From: Roseibium aggregatum IAM 12614
GTDB lineage: Bacteria; Pseudomonadota; Alphaproteobacteria; Rhizobiales; Stappiaceae
DNA: 64,000 nucleotides
Assembly (NCBI RefSeq): GCF_000168975.1
Contig: NZ_AAUW01000022.1
Coordinates: 59,974-123,973 of the forward strand
Reading direction: 5' to 3'
Position numbers and translations under genes: made by a program. The notes below the pieces were generated by a model. The model was given only the letters and a program-made list of their open reading frames with translations, was not told the DNA's origin and made no database searches. Shown in pieces: positions 36,146-44,144 of this stretch. Every line of letters begins with the position of its first letter. Within the stretch, counting starts at the first letter, position 1.

Positions 36146-36906
36146 ACAGGATGTTGCGTGACCCAGACAGAATGAAGGACCAGGCGACCCCGGCTCCGGA
36201 CCGGGTTTCTGCCGTCTATCTGAGCGAAGTCCTTTCCGATCTTGACGAAGGGGCAGATTTCCTCAGCCGGCTGAACGAGACGGACCTTGCCGCGGTCAGA
36301 GCTGCGGGCACCGCGGTCCGGTGCGCAAAGGGCGAAGGCGTATTCTTCCAGGGCGACCGTCACAGCGGCATCTGGCTGATCGAAAAGGGCACTGTGCGCA
36401 CTTTCTATGCCGGTCCTTCCGGTCGGGAGATCACTCTCGCCCTCTGGACGGTGGGTCATTTCGTCGGTGGTCCGGAGATATTCGGTGGCGGCACCCATAT
36501 GTGGTCTGCGGATGCGCAGGAAGACGTCGAACTTCTCTATCTGACCGGCGCGCGCATCCGGCAATTGATCGATACGATGCCATCCTTCGCGATCTGCATC
36601 ATCAACGGCCTCGTCGCCAAGGGGAAATGCTATTCAGCCCTCGTGCAGATGCTCGGCACGCGGTCGGTGACCGAGCGCCTGGCGCAATTGCTTATCATCC
36701 TTGCCGATACCCACGGCCGGCCGGAGGGCAACCGTCTGGTGATCGAAAAGAAGATCACCCACGAGCACCTGGCCGCGATCGTCGGCTCAACGCGCCAGTG
36801 GGCGACCATGACACTCGACAAGTTTCAAAAGAAGGGACTGATAACGGTGAGCCGCAGCCGAATGACAATCGAAAATTACGAAATGCTGCTAGGGGTTGTG
36901 TCCTGA
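36142..36906 (+). CDS. Crp/Fnr-family regulator
   Basis: A 254-residue regulator starting at a GTG overlapping the cytochrome stop. A cNMP-binding-like domain (GEGVFFQGDRHSGIWLIEKG, EITLALWTVGHFVGGPEIF) is followed by an HTH (THEHLAAIVGSTRQWATMTL). The four-cysteine oxygen sensor of FNR is absent. As last gene of the importer operon it probably autoregulates or responds to the metabolite or redox state. That role is inference. Confidence 0.85.
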   Translation: MNRMLRDPDRMKDQATPAPDRVSAVYLSEVLSDLDEGADFLSRLNETDLAAVRAAGTAVRCAKGEGVFFQGDRHSGIWLIEKGTVRTFYAGPSGREITLALWTVGHFVGGPEIFGGGTHMWSADAQEDVELLYLTGARIRQLIDTMPSFAICIINGLVAKGKCYSALVQMLGTRSVTERLAQLLIILADTHGRPEGNRLVIEKKITHEHLAAIVGSTRQWATMTLDKFQKKGLITVSRSRMTIENYEMLLGVVS

Positions 36907-37090
36907 GCTGCTCAAGTCTTCAGGAACAATAGCTAATATGAGAGCAAACCGGTCGTCTCATCAAAGATTAAGAAATGTCTGCTTCTGGGGAGCTAATTCG
37001 AGGTTGCAAACGACCGACTTGGCGGCGCAGAACCGAAGCGCTATCTGCTGTCCTAACTAAAATTCCTCTGGTCACAAGCGAGCTCATAAA
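36907..37090. other. Intergenic region
   Basis: About 180 bases after the Crp-type gene. No gene or clear terminator was recognised; it borders a decayed gene on the opposite strand. Confidence 0.4.
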
Positions 37091-37660
37091 CTTCCATGTC
37101 ATGGATTAAGCGCCAGATGAGCTCTGCCCGGTTGTGAATACCAGTCAGCATTGTCCCAAGATGCCACCATGTGCCGAATCCGGCTCGGTTCGTCACTCTG
37201 CAGGATGAAGACATGCGGAAGGACGTGGCGTAATCCCTTATTCTCGATACCGAAGGCATCCTTCGACTGGGTGCAGCTGATGGTCGCTTCAACCGTCACG
37301 GTCTTTCCATCGGCGCTCCCAAGGTCGCCGTCACCTCGTCGGTCAGATCGGGAAATACATCAAACAGGGCACCCCATATGCCTCCGCCCTCCCCCGGAGG
37401 CGGGTCCTCGCAAATCGGCGGGGTAATAGTTGATGGTGCCCTCTTCGGTGAATAGTGACACCATCGCGTCAACGTCCTGGTTCCGATAGTGCGTGAAGAA
37501 CTCTCGGCAGTGTCAATCTCGTCCCGGAAGTGGCGGACGGAAAGGACGCGCTTGCCGGCTTCATGCAAACCCGGCAAAACCGCCTGTGTCTCGATCCATT
37601 CGGGGAACGATCGTTTGCGCAGGTCTGCTTCGCAGAAGACGGCCCTGTCGGCGCCAGGCA
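37090..37660 (-). pseudogene. Decayed SnoaL/NTF2-like protein gene
   Basis: Minus-strand frames collectively give an NTF2-like sequence: KRVLSVRHFRDEIDTAES in one frame, FFTHYRNQDVDAMVSLFTEE and GTINYYPADL in a second, GALFDVFPDLTDEVTATL in a third, and TVEATISCTQSKDAFGIENK with HVFILQSDEPSRIRHMVASW in a fourth. The order matches a SnoaL-like or polyketide-cyclase-like protein of about 130-180 residues. At least three frame breaks (near 37495, 37410 and 37300) make it non-functional. No role can be assigned to it here. Confidence 0.65.
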
Positions 37661-37833
37661 TCTTTTATGAGCCGGGGCTTTGCGCGCCCATTGGGGCAAG
37701 GATGAACCGATGGCGGCTGGAAAACGCGGGGCAATTCAATCCGTCGGCTCTTTGTTTCTTTGTTCCGATACTGCGAGCCAGCCGGGAAAATCAGCCGGCT
37801 GCTCACCGCCCAAAAATTCTGTGGGCCCACTGG

Positions 37834-38625
37834 TTAGCGCGGCAGATTGATTGAATTAGCGACTTCCATGAGCCGCGGAGCAATTTCCGCGTGAACGCGG
37901 TCGAGCGACCATTTCAGGGATGAAACCGAACACTGCACCGTTCCGGCAACCTTGCGTGTGCGGTCGAATACCGGTGCGGCGATGCCGATTTCATTGATGA
38001 TGTTCTGGCTTACCGTAATCCCGTATCCCTGCTGCGCGGCTTCCTCCACTTCCCGGGCGAGCAGGGTCCGGTCCGTGATCGTTCGCGGTGTGATCTGGTC
38101 GATGGGCCAGGTTTCAAGCGCTATCCGCCGCTCCTCTTCACTCATGTGTGCCAGCATGATCCGGCCTGAGGAGGAACTCAGCGCCTGAACCTTGTTGCCG
38201 ATCAGCATCGCCGAGAAACTGGTGAGTTGGGTCGGAATCCGGATGACATAGATGATGTCGGTGCCGGCCGGTCTTGCTGCGTTGATCCGCTCGCCGAGAT
38301 CGTGGCTGAGGTCGATCAGCTTTGGCATTGCAAGCTGGACGAAGGGGTCGGACCACATGTAGGCGGCCGCGAGCTCCAGGAACTTCAACGAGGGGCGGAA
38401 TCGCCGGCTTTCCGGATCCTTCATCAGATAACCGGTCTTGTGCAGCGTGTTGGTGAACCGCTGTGCAGCGCTCTTGTCCAGCCCCACGATGTCGGCAAGC
38501 TCCGTCAACCCCAGTTCGGTTCGGTGGGAATTGAAGGCGGCCATGATCCGCAGCCCCTTTTCCAGGGATCCAACGAACAGCGTGTCCTGTTTTTCCTTAA
38601 TCGTTTTCGTCACTTGTCTTGCCAT
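37834..38625 (-). CDS. IclR-family transcriptional regulator
   Basis: A 263-residue IclR regulator. The N-terminal winged helix (SLEKGLRIMAAFNSHRTELG, ADIVGLDKSAAQRFTNTLHK) is followed by an IclR effector domain (VQALSSSSGRIMLAHMSEEE, AQQGYGITVSQNIINEIGIA). It is divergent from the peptide-transporter operon with a 133-base gap holding a sigma-70-like promoter and a short inverted repeat, so it very likely represses or activates that operon. Effector is unknown. Confidence 0.92.
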   Translation of the reverse strand: MARQVTKTIKEKQDTLFVGSLEKGLRIMAAFNSHRTELGLTELADIVGLDKSAAQRFTNTLHKTGYLMKDPESRRFRPSLKFLELAAAYMWSDPFVQLAMPKLIDLSHDLGERINAARPAGTDIIYVIRIPTQLTSFSAMLIGNKVQALSSSSGRIMLAHMSEEERRIALETWPIDQITPRTITDRTLLAREVEEAAQQGYGITVSQNIINEIGIAAPVFDRTRKVAGTVQCSVSSLKWSLDRVHAEIAPRLMEVANSINLPR

Positions 38626-38648
38626 GGCTACCTAACGGCAGCGGGCGC

Positions 38649-38676
38649 TTGACAAAGTACCCGCTTAAAATACACT
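38649..38676 (+). promoter_or_regulatory. Sigma-70-like promoter of the peptide-transporter operon
   Basis: TTGACA (38649-38654) and TACACT (38671-38676) are separated by 16 bases, about 80 bases before the first gene. The region is AT-rich. Confidence 0.6.
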
Positions 38677-38684
38677 GAATGAAG

Positions 38685-38700
38685 ATACGATATAACGTAT
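38685..38700. promoter_or_regulatory. Candidate IclR operator
   Basis: ATACG-ATATAA-CGTAT is an inverted repeat directly downstream of the promoter -10 element and so overlaps the expected transcription start. The adjacent divergent IclR gene makes it the likely binding site. Confidence 0.5.
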
Positions 38701-38758
38701 TATATAATAATAAAACAAAAATCAACCAGAGGGTCGGCTACGTGCCGGTTTTGAACAG

Positions 38759-40270
38759 ATGAAACCATTCTTAGCGACAGGTGTAATCGCTCTCACCACC
38801 GCGCTCTCCTGCGGTCAGGTGTTTGCGAACAAGTCGGACGACACGCTTCACACTGCCTTTTCGAAGGAACTGGAATCCGTCGATTTCTATTTTCAGTCGG
38901 CCCGCGAAGGCACCATCTTTGCGCGCCAGGTCTGGGACGGCCTGGTCTACCGGGATCAGACAACCGGAGACTATGTCGGCAACCTGGCCTCATCCTGGAA
39001 GTGGGTCGACGAAACCACCCTGGAATTCAAGCTGCGCGAAGGCGTCAAGTTTCACAATGGTGAGGAATTCGACGCTGACGACGTGGTCTTCACGGTCAAC
39101 TACGTTGTCAACCCGGACAACCACGTCACCGTGCCCGGCAACGTCAACTGGATGAAGGGCGCCGAAAAAGTCGACAAATACACGGTCCGGATTACCACCA
39201 ATGGTCCTTTCCCCGCAGCGCTTGAATATCTCTCCGGTCTGGTCGCGATCTATCCGAACGACTATTACGCCGAGGTTGGCCCATCCGGCATGGCGCTCAA
39301 GCCGGTGGGAACTGGCCCCTACAGGGTGGAAAGCGTCGAACCGGGCAAGCATTTTGTCCTGAAGAAATTCGACGGCTACTACGGCGGTCCCAAGGGGCAG
39401 CCCTCCATCGGCACGATCGACATTCGCACGATCCCGGACATCAACACCCAGCTGGCCGAGTTGTTTTCGGGCGGCATCGATATGATCTGGAATGTCCCCG
39501 CTGACCAGGCTGAGCAACTTGCCGCCATGGACCAGTTCACGGTCGCCAATGAAAGCACCATGCGGATCGGCTATATCACCATGGACGCGGCGGGTCGCGG
39601 CGGCGAAGGTCCTTTTGCCAAGAAGGAAGTCCGTCAGGCAATCGGTTATGCCATCGACCGTCAGGCCATTGTCGAAAACCTCCTGAAAGGAAGTTCCAAA
39701 GTCGTCAACTCGGCGTGCTTCCCGAGCCAGTTCGGCTGCGAACAGGACGTCGAGACCTATTCCTATGACCCGGCCAAAGCCAAGGCGCTGCTTGCCGAGG
39801 CCGGCTATCCGGACGGGCTCACGGTCGATTTCTACGCCTACCGGAATCGACCCTATGCCGAAGCGATGATGGCTTATCTGGCAGACGTCGGGATTAAGGC
39901 TAATCTGAATTACCTCAAGTATTCCGCTCTGCGCGATATGCAGAAAAAGGGCAGCGCAGGCTTCGGCTTCCTGACCTGGGGATCGAATTCGATCAATGAC
40001 GTGTCGGCCATCACAAGCCAGTTCTTCAAGTTTGGCGATCAGGACTTCGCCCGCGACGAAGAGGTCAAGACCTGGCTCGATACCGGCGACAAGTCGGTTG
40101 ACGACAAAGTGCGCAAGGAGAACTACTCCAAGGCCCTGAAGAAGATCGCGGAGGAAGCCTATTGGATCCCGCTCTTCTCCTACAATTCCAACTACGTGTT
40201 TTCGAAGGACGTCGCCTTCACGCCGACGCCGGACGAAATTGTCCGCTTCTTCGACATGAGTTGGAAGTAA
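38759..40270 (+). CDS. Peptide/opine-type ABC substrate-binding protein (family 5)
   Basis: A 503-residue exported binding protein with signal MKPFLATGVIALTTALSCGQ. The family-5 features are LVYRDQTTGDYVGNLASSWK, EFDADDVVFTVNYVVNP, YPNDYYAEVGPSGMALKPVG, then TGPYRVESVEPGKHFVLKKF and KKEVRQAIGYAIDRQAIVEN. This class binds peptides, opines, nickel or glutathione-like compounds; it delivers substrate to the permeases just downstream. The downstream catabolic genes suggest N-acylated or gamma-glutamyl amino acid derivatives. Exact ligand is unknown. Confidence 0.93.
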   Translation: MKPFLATGVIALTTALSCGQVFANKSDDTLHTAFSKELESVDFYFQSAREGTIFARQVWDGLVYRDQTTGDYVGNLASSWKWVDETTLEFKLREGVKFHNGEEFDADDVVFTVNYVVNPDNHVTVPGNVNWMKGAEKVDKYTVRITTNGPFPAALEYLSGLVAIYPNDYYAEVGPSGMALKPVGTGPYRVESVEPGKHFVLKKFDGYYGGPKGQPSIGTIDIRTIPDINTQLAELFSGGIDMIWNVPADQAEQLAAMDQFTVANESTMRIGYITMDAAGRGGEGPFAKKEVRQAIGYAIDRQAIVENLLKGSSKVVNSACFPSQFGCEQDVETYSYDPAKAKALLAEAGYPDGLTVDFYAYRNRPYAEAMMAYLADVGIKANLNYLKYSALRDMQKKGSAGFGFLTWGSNSINDVSAITSQFFKFGDQDFARDEEVKTWLDTGDKSVDDKVRKENYSKALKKIAEEAYWIPLFSYNSNYVFSKDVAFTPTPDEIVRFFDMSWK

Positions 40271-40341
40271 GGCGGACCACCACCGCCTGGGTCTCGCTCT
40301 CGCCCGAGGCGAGACCCGCATAGCCTTGCGGAGTTCAATCC

Positions 40342-41259
40342 ATGCTCGCCTTCGCTCTCAAGCGCCTTGGCCTGGCCGTCCTTGTGACGTTCACAGTCTC
40401 GGTTATCAGTTTCTCTTTGCTGCATCTGTCGGGGGACCCGGCAGCCGCAATTGCCGGCGAGAATGCGACTGCGGCCGACATTGCCGCAATCAACCGGCAA
40501 TTCGGTTTCGACCGTCCCCTGACGGTGCAATATACCGACTGGCTCTGGAAAGCCCTTCATGGCGATTTCGGCGAGAGCTACTATTTCAAGATGCCGGTCG
40601 CTGACCTGATTTCGGACCGGCTCTCCATCACCATGTTATTGGGCGTCTGTTCCATTTCCTTTGCGCTGCTGACGGCCGTTCCCCTCGGCGTCGCAGCTGC
40701 GGTGCGGCCGAACTCCCTGATTGACCGCACCGCCCTTTTCCTGTCGGTTGCCGGCCAGGCCATGCCGAGCTTCTGGTTCGGCCTGATCATGATCGTCGTC
40801 TTCTCGATCAAGTTCCGCCTGCTGCCGCCCTCCGGCTCCGAAACCTGGCGGCATTTCATCATGCCAACGGTCGTGCTGGGCTATTACGCTATGCCCGCGA
40901 TCATGCGGCTGACGCGGGCCGGCATGCTGGAAGTTCTGAACGCCGACTACATCCGCACAGCCAGGGCCAAGGGCGCCGGCGCCGGCAGGGTGCTTTTCAA
41001 GCATGCGCTCCGAAACGCAATCGTCCCGGTCGTTTCCCTCTCCGCTGTTCAGATGGGTTTCATGCTAGGGGGTTCAATTGTCGTGGAAGCCATCTTTGCC
41101 CTCCACGGAGCCGGGTATCTTGCCTGGGAATCGATCAGCCGGCACGACCTGCCTACCGTTCAGGCACTGATCCTGATCTTCTCCTGCTTCTACATTCTTT
41201 TCACCCTCTTGTCGGACCTGGCAAATGCCTGGCTCGACCCGCGCATCAGGGTAGGCTGA
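40342..41259 (+). CDS. ABC transporter permease, DppB-like
   Basis: A 305-residue permease with six membrane helices, starting MLAFALKRLGLAVLVTFTVS and FSLLHLSGDPAAAIAGENAT. The EAA region is DYIRTARAKGAGAGRVLFKH. It ends FTLLSDLANAWLDPRIRVG, typical of DppB. It forms the membrane channel with the DppC-like protein one base downstream. Confidence 0.93.
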   Translation: MLAFALKRLGLAVLVTFTVSVISFSLLHLSGDPAAAIAGENATAADIAAINRQFGFDRPLTVQYTDWLWKALHGDFGESYYFKMPVADLISDRLSITMLLGVCSISFALLTAVPLGVAAAVRPNSLIDRTALFLSVAGQAMPSFWFGLIMIVVFSIKFRLLPPSGSETWRHFIMPTVVLGYYAMPAIMRLTRAGMLEVLNADYIRTARAKGAGAGRVLFKHALRNAIVPVVSLSAVQMGFMLGGSIVVEAIFALHGAGYLAWESISRHDLPTVQALILIFSCFYILFTLLSDLANAWLDPRIRVG

Positions 41260-41260
41260 C

Positions 41261-42160
41261 ATGGCAAATGCTCCCGCACTCACGGCTGAAACCATCGTCG
41301 CGATCAGTCCCGGCGCCATGCTCCGCCGCCGCATTTTCGGGCACTATGGCCTTTTGTTCGGTCTCTCAGTCCTCGCTCTGGTCGTTGCCGCTGCGGTTTT
41401 CGCGCCACTGCTTGCGGATCATAATCCTTACACGCAGGACCTTTTTGCCCGGATGAAACCGCCCTTCTGGATGGCGGGTTGGGATCCGGACCACCTGCTC
41501 GGCACCGACCAGCTCGGACGAGACTATCTGGCACGCTTGCTTTACGGTGCCCGCATCTCGCTGCTCATCGGCATCGTGACCGCTCTCATTTCGGGCATGA
41601 TCGGTACGGCGCTCGGTGTCGCGGCAGGCTATTTCGGCGGCAAGGTCGATCTCGTAGTGACCTTCCTTATCAATGTGCGCCTTGCCATGCCCGTCGTTCT
41701 GGTGGCGCTTGCAATCGTTGCGCTTTTCGGCGGTTCGCTTCAGATCGTCATTCTGGTGCTCGGCTTTCTGCTCTGGGACCGCTTTGCCGTTGTCATGCGC
41801 TCCTCCGTCATGCAGATCCGCGGGCTGGAATATGTCAATGCCGCCAGAGCGATCGGCTGCTCCACGACGCGCATCGTGCTTTCGGAGATCATGCCCAATG
41901 TGGTCAACAACCTCATCGTCGTCATGACGCTGGAAATGGCCCATGCCATCCTCCTGGAGGCCGCCCTTTCCTTCCTCGGTCTCGGTGTCCAACCGCCAAC
42001 CCCCTCCTGGGGTCTGATGATTTCGGAGGGCAAGGAAATGATGCTGTTCCAGCCATGGCTGATCACCATTCCGGGCGTTGCACTGTTCCTGCTCGTTCTT
42101 GCGATCAATCTCCTGGGAGACGGACTGCGCGATGTCACGGCACCGGAGGCGAAGGGATGA
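41261..42160 (+). CDS. ABC transporter permease, DppC-like
   Basis: A 299-residue permease. The N-terminal cytoplasmic tail precedes a first helix (FGLSVLALVVAAAVFAPLLA), the DppC motif DPDHLLGTDQLGRDYLARLL, and the EAA loop EYVNAARAIGCSTTRIVLSE. It ends INLLGDGLRDVTAPEAKG, the classic DppC ending. Its stop overlaps the start of the first ATPase (ATGA). Confidence 0.93.
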   Translation: MANAPALTAETIVAISPGAMLRRRIFGHYGLLFGLSVLALVVAAAVFAPLLADHNPYTQDLFARMKPPFWMAGWDPDHLLGTDQLGRDYLARLLYGARISLLIGIVTALISGMIGTALGVAAGYFGGKVDLVVTFLINVRLAMPVVLVALAIVALFGGSLQIVILVLGFLLWDRFAVVMRSSVMQIRGLEYVNAARAIGCSTTRIVLSEIMPNVVNNLIVVMTLEMAHAILLEAALSFLGLGVQPPTPSWGLMISEGKEMMLFQPWLITIPGVALFLLVLAINLLGDGLRDVTAPEAKG

Positions 42161-43143
42161 GCGAGACTATCCTCAATGTGGAAGGCCTGACCGTCGACAT
42201 TCCTCTTGGCTCCGGAACCCTGCACGCCGTGCGCGGGATCGACTTCGCGCTGAAACGGGGCGAAACGCTCTGCATCGTCGGCGAGTCCGGATCCGGCAAG
42301 TCGCTGACCTCGCTCGCCGTCATGGGCCTGCTCGGCAAGCGGATACAAGTCGGTGCCGCAAAGCTGGAATTCGAGGGCCGAGATCTCAGATCGCTGACAC
42401 CCAGGCAAATGCAGGCGCTCAGAGGCGACCGCATGGCAATGATCTTCCAGGAACCGATGACTTCGCTGAACCCGGCCTACACCATCGGCGACCAGCTCTG
42501 CGAAGCCTTGCAGCTTCATCGCAGGGTGTCGAAGGCGGAAGCCATGGCGCAGGCGGCAGATCTTCTCGGCAAGGTCGGGATCACGGCCGCTGAAAGCCGC
42601 CTCCAGCAATACCCGCATCAGCTCTCAGGCGGCCTCCGCCAGCGGGTGATGATTGCCATGGCGCTGATGTGTGAACCGGACCTGATCATCGCAGATGAGC
42701 CGACGACGGCTCTCGACGTCACCATCCAGGCTCAGATCCTGCGCCTGCTCGCCGACCTGAAGCGGGAGATGAACCTGGCGCTGATCCTGGTCACCCACGA
42801 TCTCGGCGTCGTCGCCCGCATCGCCGACAAGGTTGCGGTGATGTATGCCGGCGAAATCGTGGAAAGCGGCACGGCGAAGGCCATCTTCGACGCTCCCTCG
42901 CACCCCTATACGCGCGGGCTGCTCGACTGCATCCCGGTACCCGGCAAGACGAAGCCGGGAGAACCACTTGGCTCCATCCCCGGGATCGTGCCGTCGCTCG
43001 TCGGCGACGTTGCCGGCTGCGCCTTCCGTAGCCGTTGCGCTCTGGCAAATGACGCCTGCTCAGAGACCATTCCGAAACGAACCGCCAGCGGCGAGCACAT
43101 GTATCGCTGTGTTCATGAAACCCTGATAAGTGAGGTGGCGTGA
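42157..43143 (+). CDS. ABC transporter ATPase, DppD-like
   Basis: A 328-residue ATPase with Walker A GESGSGKSLT, signature LSGGLRQRV and Walker B DLIIADEPTTALDVTIQ. It also has the C-terminal oligopeptide/dipeptide extension: HPYTRGLLDCIPVPGKTKPG and CAFRSRCALANDAC with its cysteines. It couples ATP hydrolysis to import together with the following ATPase. The frame is open further upstream, but the ATG at 42157 overlaps the permease stop and fits the family. Confidence 0.93.
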   Translation: MSETILNVEGLTVDIPLGSGTLHAVRGIDFALKRGETLCIVGESGSGKSLTSLAVMGLLGKRIQVGAAKLEFEGRDLRSLTPRQMQALRGDRMAMIFQEPMTSLNPAYTIGDQLCEALQLHRRVSKAEAMAQAADLLGKVGITAAESRLQQYPHQLSGGLRQRVMIAMALMCEPDLIIADEPTTALDVTIQAQILRLLADLKREMNLALILVTHDLGVVARIADKVAVMYAGEIVESGTAKAIFDAPSHPYTRGLLDCIPVPGKTKPGEPLGSIPGIVPSLVGDVAGCAFRSRCALANDACSETIPKRTASGEHMYRCVHETLISEVA

Positions 43144-44144
43144 TGTCGGGCAAGAACAAACGCGAAGCGGTGCTCGAACTCACAGGCATCACCAAAACCT
43201 ATCAGGTGAAACAGGGCATGTTTTCCAAGCCGCAGCCGCTGAAGGCGCTCGGTGGCGTGTCCCTTCGCCTTTACAAGAAAGACGTCCTCGGCCTGGTCGG
43301 CGAATCCGGTTGCGGAAAATCGACGCTGGCCAAGATCCTTCTGGGACTGGAAAATCCGACGACCGGGGAGGTTCTGGTCGACGGCAGGCAGATCGGGCCG
43401 GCCGACCGCCAGCTTCTTGCCCGCCGCATTCAGCCGATCTTCCAGGATCCCTATTCCTCACTCAATCCAAGGAAATCGATCGAGGAAATCGTGTCGTTGC
43501 CCCTGGTCGTTCACAAGATCGGCGACAGCGTCTCGCGCCAAAAGGCGGTGACGAAAATGCTCGACCTCGTCGGATTGCCGGAGCGGTCGCGGCGCGGGTA
43601 TCCGGGCCAGCTTTCAGGTGGGCAGCGCCAGCGGGTCGCCATTGCCCGGGCCCTGGTGATCAATCCGGAAATCGTCATCTGCGACGAGCCGACGTCCGCC
43701 CTCGATGTGTCGATCCAGTCGCAGATCCTGAACCTGCTTGCGGATCTTCGCGAGGAACTCGGGCTCACATATCTCTTCATCAGCCATAATCTGGCTGTTG
43801 TCGAACATCTAGCGACTCGGGTCGCTGTCATGTATCTAGGTAGAATTGTCGAGGAAGCACCTGCCGGTGAGCTCTTTGCCGGTCCCAGGCATCCCTATAC
43901 AAAGGCACTCCTGGAATCGGTGCTGACCCCTGATCCCTCACTCTCTGTCCCGGATATCCACCTGGGTGCACAATATCCCAATCCCATATCTCCACCGACG
44001 GGATGTCATTTCCACCCCCGCTGCGCGGCGGCCAGGGACGTCTGTTCCACCACCCCGCCACCGCATCTGCAATCCGCCACCTCCCAGGTGGATTGTCACC
44101 TCTTTCGTAAAGGCGCTGACGGACGATCTCTCGTCCCTGCATGA
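43143..44144 (+). CDS. ABC transporter ATPase, DppF-like
   Basis: A 333-residue ATPase with Walker A GESGCGKST, signature LSGGQRQRV, Walker B EIVICDEPTSALDVSIQ and the DppF C-terminal region HPYTKALLESVLTPDPSLSV and CHFHPRCAAARDVC. It is the second ATPase of the heterodimeric motor. Its start overlaps the DppD-like stop (TGATG), and its stop overlaps the gamma-glutamyltransferase start (ATGA). Confidence 0.93.
   Translation: MSGKNKREAVLELTGITKTYQVKQGMFSKPQPLKALGGVSLRLYKKDVLGLVGESGCGKSTLAKILLGLENPTTGEVLVDGRQIGPADRQLLARRIQPIFQDPYSSLNPRKSIEEIVSLPLVVHKIGDSVSRQKAVTKMLDLVGLPERSRRGYPGQLSGGQRQRVAIARALVINPEIVICDEPTSALDVSIQSQILNLLADLREELGLTYLFISHNLAVVEHLATRVAVMYLGRIVEEAPAGELFAGPRHPYTKALLESVLTPDPSLSVPDIHLGAQYPNPISPPTGCHFHPRCAAARDVCSTTPPPHLQSATSQVDCHLFRKGADGRSLVPA

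Noticed and set aside
37493..37854. Open plus-strand frames of about 120 codons over the decayed SnoaL-like gene.
   Set aside because: They are opposite-strand shadows without ribosome sites; the minus-strand peptide order is the meaningful signal.
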